This document shows, piece by piece, positions 1 to 6,910 of a stretch of DNA of 7,381 nucleotides (positions are counted from its first letter, which is position 1; each line of letters starts with the position of its first letter). The DNA is from Chloroflexota bacterium (lineage in GTDB: Bacteria; Chloroflexota; Anaerolineae; B4-G1). The translations under genes were made by a program, and so were the position numbers. The notes beneath the pieces are model-generated. The model saw only the letters and a list, made by a program, of their open reading frames with translations, searched no databases and had not been told where the DNA came from. The stretch spans positions 1-7,381 of the forward strand of contig QMOC01000124.1 of NCBI GenBank assembly GCA_003648085.1, given 5' to 3'.

Positions 1-492
1 CAGACTGCCCACGTCATCGGCTGGCGGGAGCCACCAGGAGCCGTGCGGACGTTCAAGTTGGAGCGCATCCAGCGCATCGAATTGGTCGTCCCTACCAGGA
101 CGTACACCATCCCTGAAGATTTCGACCCCCGCGAACTATTGGCCGACGCCTGGGGCATCTGGTACACGGAGGCGGAGCCGGTGGAGGTGGTGCTGCGCTT
201 CCATCCTCGCGTGGCCCATCGGGTGCGCGAGACGCAGTGGCACCGCAGTGAACAGGTGGAAGAGCAACCCGATGGGAGTCTGATCTGGCGGGCGCGGGTG
301 GCTGAGCCGCAGGAGATGCTGCCGTGGATAAGGGGGTGGGGAGCGGATGTGGAGGTACTGGAGCCGAGGGAGTTGCGGGAGCAGGTAATGGGGGAGGCGA
401 AGGCAATGGCCGAGTTGTACGGCTGGTACGTGGCCTCCCACTCTCCTGCTGAAGGTGTTTCCACCACCCTGGACGATTTCTTTGGAGGATGA
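1..492 (+). CDS. WYL-domain transcriptional regulator, C-terminal part (5' truncated by window edge)
   Basis: The frame is open from the first base (QTAHVIGW...) to the TGA at 490-492, giving 163 residues without an N-terminus. The GTG at 43 is probably not the real start: the residues before it, ending VIGWREPPGAV, continue smoothly into RTFKLERI, the typical end of a WYL domain (hydrophobic strand, G, then RxFxLxRI). The remainder, with EPVEVVLRFHPRVAHRV, a DGSLIWRARV strand and EMLPWIRGWGADVEVLEP, matches the WCX extension that follows WYL domains. The missing N-terminus would be expected to hold a helix-turn-helix DNA-binding domain. Proteins of this kind sense ligands, often nucleic acid or nucleotides, and regulate transcription; several lie beside CRISPR-cas operons. 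The gene ends 2 nt before the cas3 start, so it is probably co-transcribed and translationally coupled with cas3. A role in controlling this operon is inference. Family assignment is firm; target and ligand are unknown. Confidence 0.9.
   Translation, partial: QTAHVIGWREPPGAVRTFKLERIQRIELVVPTRTYTIPEDFDPRELLADAWGIWYTEAEPVEVVLRFHPRVAHRVRETQWHRSEQVEEQPDGSLIWRARVAEPQEMLPWIRGWGADVEVLEPRELREQVMGEAKAMAELYGWYVASHSPAEGVSTTLDDFFGG
484..488 (+). promoter_or_regulatory. Ribosome binding site deciding the cas3 start
   Basis: GGAGG lies inside the last codons of the WYL gene. It directly abuts an ATG at 489, which is too close to be used, but stands 6 nt before the ATG at 495. This supports 495 as the cas3 start, giving a protein that begins MGLYPYQQKV. 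Confidence 0.7.
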
Positions 493-494
493 CA

Positions 495-3044
495 ATGGGC
501 CTGTATCCCTATCAGCAGAAAGTCAAGGCATTCTTGCACGCTGGACAGTCAGTGGTGTTGCAGGCTCCCACCGGCTCGGGCAAAACGCGGGCTGCGCTGG
601 CACCGTTCATTGAGGCCTTCTTCGATTTCCCGGACCACGCCTTTCCCAAACAGTGTCTCTATGCCGTGCCGATGCGTGTCCTGGCTACCCAGTTCGAGAG
701 TGAATATCGAGGTCTGGCCGCGTCATACGAGCGACGCTTTCGTCGCCCTTTGGATGTGCGCATCCAGACGGGCGAGCGCCCCGGCGATCCTACGCTGTTG
801 GGAGATCTGGTGTTTGCCACTCTCGATCAGGTGCTCAGCAGTGCCTTGGGCGTTCCCTACAGTCTCTCACGGGGGAAGGCCAACGTCAATGTGGGCGCTG
901 TGGTTGGCTCTTACCTGGTCTTCGACGAGTTTCACCTGTTCCCCCACGAAGCCCGTGTCGCCACGTTGCAACTATTGCGTCTCCTTGGCCGACTCGTTCC
1001 TTTTGTGATGATGACGGCTACTTTCTCACGGGCAATGCTGAAGGAGATCGCCCATTTACTGGGAGCCGAATCGTTGTTGGTGTCCTCGGGTGAAGTGGAG
1101 CAGATCGAAACGCAGAAGGGAGAACGTCCGCGCAAGAAACGGCGCTTTTGTACAGTGGAAGATACCATCAACCCTGATGCCGTGCTGGCGACGCACGACC
1201 GCCGTTCCCTGGTCGTGTGCAACACGGTGGACAGGGCATTGAAGTTGTACAAAGACCTGGTAGACGCCGGCTGCCATCCCGTGCCGGTCACTTATTCCAA
1301 CCTGGAGCCCGTCTACGACCAACTACGCCGCGCCGCTTCGCCGGAGGAACATCGTCGGCTTCTGGGCGAAGCCGTGACCTGCCTCCGGGAACAGATGACC
1401 GAAGCACCGGAGGACACCTCCTGGGTGATGTTGCTCCACAGCCGCTTCGAGCGGCCCCACCGTCAGGTGAAGGAAGCCTTCCTGCGAGCCGAGTGCGGTC
1501 CCCAAGACGAGAAGAGAGGTCAGAGATGGCAGGTTCCCCGTCTCCTTGTCGTCGCCACCCAGGTGGTGGAGGTGGGGCTGGACATCACCGGCCAGGCATT
1601 GCACACCGAACTGGCCCCGGCGGCCAGCATTATCCAGCGGGCCGGACGCTGCGCCCGCTATCCAGGTGAACAGGGCCGGGTTTATGTCTATCGAGTGCCG
1701 GAGCGCAAAGATGGCCGACCCAACTGCGCGCCCTACGAAACCGCTATCTGTGAGCGTACCTGGAGGGCTTTGGACAAACGAAGTGGGGAGATTCTGCGCT
1801 TCGCTGAGGAGCAGGAGGTGGTGAACGAAGCCCACGAAGAGGCCGATCGAGCGGTCTTGCAGGCGATGCAAGAGGATCAGGGACGCACGTGGGTTCTGAT
1901 CACCGATGCACTGGTCTTCGGCGAGGCCAGCGCCCGTCCTGAATTGATCCGCAAGGTGGACAGTCGCACTCTCATCGTCTACGAGCCGCCGGAGGGACTG
2001 ACGGAGGAAAGTCCTTTCCGCTATGAGGGATTCTCTCTCTGGCACGGCACTCTGCGCAAAGCCGTAGAGAGGCTTCTGGAGCAGGCACAGATGATGGGAT
2101 TGCCCTGGGCCTTGCGCTACCCGGTGCAACAGCGGGGCGAGGAGGATAGCCGTGTCCCGGTCACCTATCGCTGGATGGATGTGCAAGATCAGGATGACAT
2201 TTCCGCCTCCCTTCTCTTTGCCGTCCACCCGGCCTTGGTGGCTTACGACGCGGAGCAGGGCTTCCGCCTGGGAGTGGAAGGGAACAGTCGCTATCGTTCG
2301 CCGGAGGCCCAGCGCCGGCGGCGGGATGGAGGAGGCTATACGTATGCACTGGAGTCCTATTCTCAGCACATCGTTGCAATGCGACAGGTCTTCGAGCAGC
2401 GGTTCCGCCATCGGCTGGCGTGGATTGCCTCGCGCCTGGAGACGCAGGAGGGAGCCTGGCATCTACCCGCCGGGCTGTTGGAGCGAGCCACGCGGTTGGC
2501 GCTGGCGCTGCACGACGTAGGCAAGTTGGAGGAACGATGGCAGCGGTGGGCAGCCCGCTATCAGAAACGCATCGGGGAAGGTCATCCTCCCTTCCTGGTG
2601 GCACACACTCACTGGGAGCCGTACAACTCGCTTCACTGCGAGGCCCGGCGGGCGGTGAGAGGCAAGCCCAGGACCCACGCCGGGGAAGGAGCCATCGCCT
2701 CCGCCCGGCTCATCTGGGAGGCTTTGGACGGGCGGAGTCATCGGGGGCTCTACCGGGCAGTGGTGACGGCCATTGCCCGGCATCACAGCCCTTCCCTCCG
2801 GGAGGCGAATCCCTACCGTTTGCATCCCCAGGCCCAGGCTGCTGTTGCCGAAGCACTGGCAGCCGTGGGTGATGCCTCGTGGGGAGAGTGGGCCCGGTGG
2901 CTGATCCCCGAACACGAGGCTCCCAACCTGGAAAAACGGTTGCTCTCTCCTCCGCCCGAGGAGTCCTGGGTTGCCTGGCTGCTCTATTTCACCATCGTGC
3001 GGATACTGAGATTGTGCGACTGGTTGTCGCAAGAGGAGGAGTGA
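495..3044 (+). CDS. cas3: Cas3 helicase-nuclease with C-terminal HD domain
   Basis: This 849-residue protein is the target-degrading effector of type I CRISPR systems: recruited by Cascade, it unwinds and cleaves target DNA. Visible SF2 helicase motifs, in order, are a Q-like YPYQQK near residue 4, Walker A APTGSGKT at 24-31, a DEFH box at 144-147 (DExH), TATFS near 174, ATQVVEVGLDI from 354 and the arginine-finger motif QRAGRCAR from 381. A linker region of about 200 residues follows. The HD phosphohydrolase domain is at the C-terminus: H625 in SQHIV, the HD pair H673-D674 in LHDVGK, H728 in THAGEG and the HH pair 763-764 in RHHSP, so the full metal-binding set is present. Helicase-then-HD is the reverse of the usual Cas3 order; it is known from some subtypes such as I-U/I-G. 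The start was chosen from the GGAGG at 484. The stop overlaps the cas8 ATG by one base. No broken motif is seen. Confidence 0.96.
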   Translation: MGLYPYQQKVKAFLHAGQSVVLQAPTGSGKTRAALAPFIEAFFDFPDHAFPKQCLYAVPMRVLATQFESEYRGLAASYERRFRRPLDVRIQTGERPGDPTLLGDLVFATLDQVLSSALGVPYSLSRGKANVNVGAVVGSYLVFDEFHLFPHEARVATLQLLRLLGRLVPFVMMTATFSRAMLKEIAHLLGAESLLVSSGEVEQIETQKGERPRKKRRFCTVEDTINPDAVLATHDRRSLVVCNTVDRALKLYKDLVDAGCHPVPVTYSNLEPVYDQLRRAASPEEHRRLLGEAVTCLREQMTEAPEDTSWVMLLHSRFERPHRQVKEAFLRAECGPQDEKRGQRWQVPRLLVVATQVVEVGLDITGQALHTELAPAASIIQRAGRCARYPGEQGRVYVYRVPERKDGRPNCAPYETAICERTWRALDKRSGEILRFAEEQEVVNEAHEEADRAVLQAMQEDQGRTWVLITDALVFGEASARPELIRKVDSRTLIVYEPPEGLTEESPFRYEGFSLWHGTLRKAVERLLEQAQMMGLPWALRYPVQQRGEEDSRVPVTYRWMDVQDQDDISASLLFAVHPALVAYDAEQGFRLGVEGNSRYRSPEAQRRRRDGGGYTYALESYSQHIVAMRQVFEQRFRHRLAWIASRLETQEGAWHLPAGLLERATRLALALHDVGKLEERWQRWAARYQKRIGEGHPPFLVAHTHWEPYNSLHCEARRAVRGKPRTHAGEGAIASARLIWEALDGRSHRGLYRAVVTAIARHHSPSLREANPYRLHPQAQAAVAEALAAVGDASWGEWARWLIPEHEAPNLEKRLLSPPPEESWVAWLLYFTIVRILRLCDWLSQEEE
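3033..3039 (+). promoter_or_regulatory. Ribosome binding site of cas8
   Basis: GAGGAGG lies within the last codons of cas3, 4 nt before the ATG at 3044. The same heptamer precedes cas7 and the internal start in cas8. It fixes the cas8 start at 3044 even though the frame is open upstream to 2879. Confidence 0.75.
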
Positions 3045-4819
3045 TGTACCAGGACACCTACTACGTTCCCAAACGCACGGGCACTTATGCCGATGTTCTG
3101 ACCGCTTACGGCCTGGCGACCTTGCTGGATCATCTTTTCCGGCAGGTGAAAAGTCCCTACGATACGTGGCGCATTGAGATCGCTGACGCAGGCCCCCATT
3201 ATCTGATCCGCCTCAGCGAACCGCTGCGGGAAGAATGGATACAGGACAACCACTTTTTCCGCAGCCCTGCGCCCTTCATCACTAACCGGCGCACCAAGCC
3301 AGAGGATGTTCCCCCAGATACATCCACGCGGGACGTGGACGCCACCTGGGAACAGGTGCGGACCTATCGGGAAACTCGTTCGGCCCTTTGGGATGAGGGC
3401 ATACGTGGTACCGACCTGGAGCAGCAACTGCGCGACAAGGAACCTTCGGACGATTGGACTTTGGTGGCTTTCTTGGGCGATGGACGAATGCAGGCTCTGG
3501 GTATCTATAACCGGGTGATCGCCCAGTGGAGCCGCAGCCGAGAACTCACCAGCAGTCACCTGCGCACGCTTCTTCAATTGTACGCTGAGCCGGAGGCCCA
3601 GGAGTCCGCTATCCTTAGGTCATGGGAGAAGATGGCCAAGAGCGAAGGGCTTCGCGTCCGTGAGACAGCCTCACAACTGCTCAATCCTCATCAGGGTAAA
3701 GGGCTCAACGAGCCTAAGGCCAACGCCCTGCGGATGGACAACATCAAGGACCGTCCCTGGCCAGAGGAATTCTTGAAGGCTATTGGCTTATGGACCTGTC
3801 TGGCCCCCCGGCGAGTCGTGGATGTGGGCGACTGGAAAGCGTATGTGCTGACTCCCTTGCATCTCGGTTGGCAGGCCCATCGGGAGGCCTTCCACCGCTT
3901 CAACCGTTACTTATGGAACGAGCGACGGCGCGACGAGACCAGCCTGAAAGCGGACATCACCAGTCTGTTGCTCTTCACTAAAGCCTGGCTGGATTATGTG
4001 GAGACGGCGGGGCAGGACGAGTTGGACTTCGATGCTGATCCTGCCTCCGCAGCACCTGAGAACGTCGTGGCTGGTTTTCACGTCGCACAGTTCAAACTCC
4101 TCAGCCGCAATGCTTACACGATGGTCAATCTCTCTTTCCTCGATTTGCCCCGTTGGACGGGGCAGCCCGAGACGCGGGCTGATGTACTCGCTTTGAAGGA
4201 GGTGATAGATGAGCATCTAGACGTAATCCGTGGCATAGACGAGGGGCGCAGCGATGGTTACAATCTGCTGCGCGCCTATCGAGATTTCGTTGCCGGAAAC
4301 AAGTGGGATGCCTTCTATGACTTCGCCGTTGGTTACAGCCACGAAATCATGCGGCGGCTGAACGAGGGCGACCGTTGGGTACCCACCTTTAGTCCATCTC
4401 GATTGAGGAGGTTAATCATGGCCAGTAACAAACCCCTTTTGCCCATCGTGCAAAACACGGGCTTCCAGAACGTGGCCTATGCCATCCGTCACAGCACCGT
4501 CATTCCTCAGGGCCGCAAGGCGCGCGGGTTGGATACCCTCTACGATGTCCGCTATGGCCTGGGGGCGGAGTTGAAGCGCAAGGCCACCGTGCGCGATGAG
4601 TTCGTGGTGGCCCTCAGCAACTTCATGCAGACCTACAACCAGGAGAACGCCCAGGTACTGGAGAACACCAAACAACAGATGCGCCGCGATCTGCGCACCC
4701 CGGATATCGAAGAGGTGGTGCGGCTGGTGGATGAATATGGCTCAGAAGTCGTGGCTAATTTGCTGGTAGCCTTTGGGTATGCCCGTGAGCCTCGGGAAGA
4801 GGCCGAGACGCCAGAGTAA
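3044..4819 (+). CDS. Cas8-like Cascade large subunit (probably Cas8a1/Csx13 type)
   Basis: This 591-residue protein begins MYQDTYYVPKRTGTYADVLTAYGLATLLDHLF. It is assigned as the large subunit mainly by position between cas3 and cas7, its size and its mostly helical, charged composition. Large subunits bind the foot of Cascade, recognise the PAM and recruit Cas3. I recognise no catalytic motif and no clear zinc site. The N-terminal part (about 1-450) has scattered features such as WTCLAPRRVVDVGDWKAYVLTP and a run rich in YNLLRAYRDFVAGNKWDAFYDF. The last 133 residues look like a separate helical unit resembling a Cascade small subunit, and an internal translation start precedes them (see 4418). 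From memory, Csx13/Cas8a1 models are split into N- and C-terminal domains, which would fit. The gene overlaps the cas3 stop by 1 nt and ends 30 nt before cas7. Being the large subunit is likely; the exact subtype is uncertain. Confidence 0.8.
   Translation: MYQDTYYVPKRTGTYADVLTAYGLATLLDHLFRQVKSPYDTWRIEIADAGPHYLIRLSEPLREEWIQDNHFFRSPAPFITNRRTKPEDVPPDTSTRDVDATWEQVRTYRETRSALWDEGIRGTDLEQQLRDKEPSDDWTLVAFLGDGRMQALGIYNRVIAQWSRSRELTSSHLRTLLQLYAEPEAQESAILRSWEKMAKSEGLRVRETASQLLNPHQGKGLNEPKANALRMDNIKDRPWPEEFLKAIGLWTCLAPRRVVDVGDWKAYVLTPLHLGWQAHREAFHRFNRYLWNERRRDETSLKADITSLLLFTKAWLDYVETAGQDELDFDADPASAAPENVVAGFHVAQFKLLSRNAYTMVNLSFLDLPRWTGQPETRADVLALKEVIDEHLDVIRGIDEGRSDGYNLLRAYRDFVAGNKWDAFYDFAVGYSHEIMRRLNEGDRWVPTFSPSRLRRLIMASNKPLLPIVQNTGFQNVAYAIRHSTVIPQGRKARGLDTLYDVRYGLGAELKRKATVRDEFVVALSNFMQTYNQENAQVLENTKQQMRRDLRTPDIEEVVRLVDEYGSEVVANLLVAFGYAREPREEAETPE
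4405..4411 (+). promoter_or_regulatory. Internal Shine-Dalgarno inside cas8
   Basis: GAGGAGG sits 6 nt (TTAATC) before an in-frame ATG at 4418. Heptamer and spacer length are identical to the arrangement in front of cas7 (4837-4843, ATG 4850). Within cas8 it is read as L-R-R, using two adjacent AGG arginine codons where most arginines nearby use CGN, as expected if the site is kept for ribosome binding. Confidence 0.65.
4418..4819 (+). CDS. Candidate Cas11 small subunit translated from inside cas8
   Basis: An in-frame ATG at cas8 codon 459 would give a 133-residue protein beginning MASNKPLLPIVQNTGFQNV and ending with the cas8 stop. It is predicted mostly helical (for example DEFVVALSNFMQTYNQEN and DIEEVVRLVDEYGSEVVANL) and about 15 kDa, the size of Csa5/Cas11 proteins that line the belly of Cascade. 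No stand-alone small-subunit gene is visible in this operon, which makes an internal product attractive. Independent translation of a small subunit from the 3' end of the large-subunit gene is established for types I-B, I-C and I-D. Here the support is the strong Shine-Dalgarno at 4405 and the size; expression is inference. The alternative is that these residues exist only as the C-terminal domain of Cas8. Confidence 0.6.
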   Translation: MASNKPLLPIVQNTGFQNVAYAIRHSTVIPQGRKARGLDTLYDVRYGLGAELKRKATVRDEFVVALSNFMQTYNQENAQVLENTKQQMRRDLRTPDIEEVVRLVDEYGSEVVANLLVAFGYAREPREEAETPE

Positions 4820-4836
4820 AGGAAGACATCCTGAAC

Positions 4837-4843
4837 GAGGAGG
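4837..4843 (+). promoter_or_regulatory. Ribosome binding site of cas7
   Basis: GAGGAGG stands 6 nt before the ATG at 4850, in the 30-nt gap between cas8 and cas7. It supports 4850 as the start, with the protein beginning MSNRKPVYSLSISGR. A strong site suits the high copy number of Cas7 in Cascade. Confidence 0.75.
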
Positions 4844-4849
4844 TGTGAA

Positions 4850-5809
4850 ATGTCAAATCGCAAGCCTGTTTATAGTCTCTCTATCTCCGGTCGCATGACG
4901 CTGGAGATGCACTCCCTCAACAACGAAGGTGGCGAGGGAAACCAGACGATGACCCGCACGGTGACGTTGGTGGACGCTAACGGGGATGTCCACAAGGTCA
5001 ATGCCATCAGCGGCGATATGTTCAAGCACATCCAGGCCGAGCACTTCTATCGGCTGGCGCGAGAACGTGGCCTACCTCTCTGTGCTGCCTGCCGAACCTT
5101 CCGGTCAGACCGCATTCTGGGCGATGCGGAGTTTATGCGCAATCTTCCAGATCGGGATGAGGAGACCGTTAACGCGCTCCTCAGCCGCTGTGCTCTGGAT
5201 GATGCCGAAGGGACGCTCATCGCCCGTGGGGCTCGTTCTGTCCCTCGCAAGTCGGTCGCCGAGTTCAGTTGGGTTGTGGGGTTGCCGGATAAAGTGCGCA
5301 CAGAATCGTACTTCCACGTGCGCTACGCAGCCGAGCGCGGTGGCCCCGCCGAGGAGCGGGCCGAACAGCCCATCTTCCATCGCCCGGCCTCCTCCGGCAT
5401 CTATGCCACCGTCGCCACCTTTGAACTGGCACGCATCGGCTTCAACGACATCAGCCAGGCGTATGCCATAGACGAGGAGGAGCGGCTGCGCCGGTATCGA
5501 ACCTTTCTGGAAAGCGTACTCTACACGTTTGTGGAGCCGAACGGCGCAATGCGGGGCACCCAGAATCCTCACATTGTTGCCTTCGAGGGGGTGGTGACCG
5601 TCAGCCACGCCGTACTCCCCGCACCGACCATCAGCCCCCTGGCAGACGGGTATCAGCAACAGGTACAGGAGGTCGCTCAGGCACTGGATGGCCAGGATGG
5701 CCGGTTGCGCGTTTATCCCTTCGCCAATATGGCCGAGTTTGCCACAGTGATGCGTGGTCTGCTAGAGGAGACCCGGCCGTACCGTCTCTTCGGTGAGAAC
5801 GGGGGCTGA
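4850..5809 (+). CDS. cas7: Cas7, DevR-family Cascade backbone protein
   Basis: This 319-residue RAMP-fold protein polymerises along the crRNA spacer to form the Cascade filament. The assignment is strong: the N-terminal strand YSLSISGRMTLEMHSLNNEG followed by NQTMTRTV, then NAISGDMFKHIQAEHF (about 51-66) is the signature of the DevR/Cst2/Csa2 Cas7 group. Further family features are the CAAC pair (Cys78 and Cys81), RSVPRKSVAEFSWVVGLPD, TESYFHVRY and SSGIYATVATFELARIGFND. Only one CxxC pair is seen, so a metal site is not assured. Length is normal. The family was named 'autoregulator' from work on Myxococcus devR, but nothing in this sequence shows regulation by the protein. It sits between the large subunit and cas5, with cas5 starting 2 nt after its stop, as expected for a Cascade operon. 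Confidence 0.95.
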   Translation: MSNRKPVYSLSISGRMTLEMHSLNNEGGEGNQTMTRTVTLVDANGDVHKVNAISGDMFKHIQAEHFYRLARERGLPLCAACRTFRSDRILGDAEFMRNLPDRDEETVNALLSRCALDDAEGTLIARGARSVPRKSVAEFSWVVGLPDKVRTESYFHVRYAAERGGPAEERAEQPIFHRPASSGIYATVATFELARIGFNDISQAYAIDEEERLRRYRTFLESVLYTFVEPNGAMRGTQNPHIVAFEGVVTVSHAVLPAPTISPLADGYQQQVQEVAQALDGQDGRLRVYPFANMAEFATVMRGLLEETRPYRLFGENGG

Positions 5810-5811
5810 AT

Positions 5812-6546
5812 ATGCGCTGGCTGATCGCTCGCTACCAGCCGGTAAGTCTGTTCTCGCTCAAGCACGGGGAGGCGACCTCGACCGGGGCCAAGACGCTGCT
5901 GGTGCCGACACCCTTTGCCATCCGCACGGCCCTGCTGGATGCAGCCATCCGGGTACGAGGCGTGGCTTACGGCTCCCAAGCCTTCATCCGCATCCAGGCT
6001 CTGTATGTGGCGCTTTGCCCGCCCCGGAGGGCCGTCGTGACCAACCTTTTCGCCAAAATCCTGAAGCCGGAGCGGAACCCCGAGGAGCGCGGGCGTGCGA
6101 TGCAGCGTACCATTGCCTTCCGCGAGTATGTGCATCTGGGAGGCGAACTGGCGCTGGCGTTAGGCGGTGCGCCGGAGGATCTGGAAGCGGTGAAGCCATT
6201 GCTGTTCCACGTATCCTACTTCGGCAAGCGGGGTGGGTTCTTTCAACTGCTGGCCCCACCTGAGACGGTGGAGATGGAGGGGGAATCCGCACCAGAGGGC
6301 TTTGTCACTTTGTCCGGCCCTGTCATAACGGGTGGCCAAATTCGCGGTACTCTACCGGCGGCCTTCCCTCTCGGTCACATCCAGCGCCTGGATGAGTGGG
6401 GGCCAGACCTCACCTTCGAGCGGATCAACATTTATAGTAAGGAGAAAATCCGTAGAGACCGTGATCGGATACGCCTGGATGTCGTCCTTCCATATCGTAC
6501 GACTCGCTCTGGTCGGGGTTTTACGCTCTACGAACGCATAGATTGA
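5812..6546 (+). CDS. cas5: Cas5, DevS-like Cascade subunit
   Basis: This 244-residue RAMP-fold protein would cap the 5' handle of the crRNA and contact Cas7 and Cas8. The N-terminus fits a Cas5: a first strand WLIARYQPVSLFSLK, then a polar loop leading into TLLVPTPFAIRTALLDAAIR (residues 28-47), the strand-loop-helix in which the usual P-T/S-P precedes a small-residue-rich helix. REYVHLGGELALALGG in the middle and a basic C-terminal half (KEKIRRDRDRIRLDVVLPYRTT) are also compatible. The start ATG lies 2 nt after the cas7 stop; the G-rich run near 5801 is only a weak ribosome site, so translation is probably coupled to cas7. A separate Cas6 seems to follow downstream, so a processing activity like that of Cas5d is not expected. 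Family assignment rests on context as well as on these motifs. Confidence 0.88.
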   Translation: MRWLIARYQPVSLFSLKHGEATSTGAKTLLVPTPFAIRTALLDAAIRVRGVAYGSQAFIRIQALYVALCPPRRAVVTNLFAKILKPERNPEERGRAMQRTIAFREYVHLGGELALALGGAPEDLEAVKPLLFHVSYFGKRGGFFQLLAPPETVEMEGESAPEGFVTLSGPVITGGQIRGTLPAAFPLGHIQRLDEWGPDLTFERINIYSKEKIRRDRDRIRLDVVLPYRTTRSGRGFTLYERID

Positions 6547-6601
6547 CATGCCGGGCGGCCGGGGCCATCTCCCGACCTCCACCCTGGCCGTCCCCGGCAT
6601 G
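6547..6601 (+). terminator. Long imperfect palindrome just after cas5 (possible terminator or processing site)
   Basis: CATGCCGGG followed by CGGCC (6547-6562) pairs with GGCCG...CCCCGGCATG (ending 6601), with a small bulge and a loop of about 25 nt. It starts at the base after the cas5 stop. No run of T follows, so it is not a standard intrinsic terminator; it may attenuate, protect the mRNA 3' end or belong to the hairpin family farther downstream. Confidence 0.45.
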
Positions 6602-6635
6602 CCGATTCGCTATTTGCCGACTCGAGGAGAATACG

Positions 6636-6671
6636 ATGGGGATGGTTCAATTGCAGGCGAAGATAGGTTGA
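6636..6671 (+). pseudogene. Eleven-codon ORF with good ribosome site, possible gene remnant
   Basis: GAGGAGA (6624-6630) precedes an ATG at 6636, and the frame reads MGMVQLQAKIG before a TGA at 6669-6671. It resembles, from memory only, the first residues of small antitoxin-like proteins common in Chloroflexota and similar bacteria (V-x-L-Q-A-K/R-I/V-G). The next residues of such a protein do not continue in another frame that I can see, and the hairpin chain starts 27 nt later. It may be a truncated gene whose body was lost, a tiny leader peptide, or chance. Confidence 0.25.
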
Positions 6672-6697
6672 CGCTTTCGTGCCTGCTGTGCACTGCC

Positions 6698-6720
6698 GCC
6701 CGGCGATGAAGTCGCCGGGC
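6698..6720. repeat. Hairpin 1 of the chain
   Basis: Perfect 9-bp stem GCCCGGCGA / TCGCCGGGC around a TGAAG loop. Confidence 0.85.
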
Positions 6721-6731
6721 TACAGAGCAGC

Positions 6732-6747
6732 GGGGGATCAATCCCCC
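6732..6747. repeat. Hairpin 2 of the chain
   Basis: GGGGGA pairs with TCCCCC around a TCAA loop (6 bp; 7 bp if the inner T-A also pairs). Confidence 0.8.
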
Positions 6748-6766
6748 TTACGTGTTGCGGTGGTAA

Positions 6767-6782
6767 GCCCGATTCATCGGGC
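6767..6782. repeat. Hairpin 3 of the chain
   Basis: GCCCGAT pairs with ATCGGGC with only TC between; as a 4-nt loop it reads TTCA, the complement of TGAA. Confidence 0.8.
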
Positions 6783-6804
6783 GCCGCTTCGTAGCACGGG
6801 CACG

Positions 6805-6840
6805 TATCCGTTTACCGGGGCAGCGGATGAGAAACGGATA
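6805..6840. repeat. Hairpin 4 of the chain with adjoining CGGAT repeats
   Basis: TATCCGTTT (6805-6813) pairs with AAACGGATA (6832-6840), a perfect 9-bp stem with an 18-nt loop. CGGAT recurs at 6824, 6835 and 6843, so the 3' arm has short direct repeats inside and next to it. Confidence 0.7.
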
Positions 6841-6868
6841 AGCGGATAGCCTGCCGGCATTGCAACCT

Positions 6869-6890
6869 CCGGAATCACCGCATTCTCCGG
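6869..6890. repeat. Hairpin 5 of the chain (imperfect)
   Basis: CCGGAAT pairs with ATTC plus CGG across a 2-nt bulge, with a 6-nt loop. Confidence 0.55.
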
Positions 6891-6910
6891 CGGTAACTAC
6901 CCAGGCCATG

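Noticed and set aside
43..45. GTG as the start of the first gene
   Set aside because: The frame is open to base 1 and the preceding residues complete a WYL-domain ending, so this is an internal valine.
489..491. ATG overlapping the WYL stop as the cas3 start
   Set aside because: GGAGG directly abuts it with no spacer, while the ATG at 495 has a proper 6-nt spacer.
1323..2462. Long open frame (379 codons) on the minus strand opposite cas3
   Set aside because: It is fully inside cas3, whose helicase motifs are intact. GC-rich coding DNA often leaves the opposite strand open, and no protein features are recognisable.
2879..3043. Upstream extension of the cas8 frame into cas3
   Set aside because: The 55 extra codons overlap the cas3 HD region, whereas the ATG at 3044 has a GAGGAGG ribosome site.
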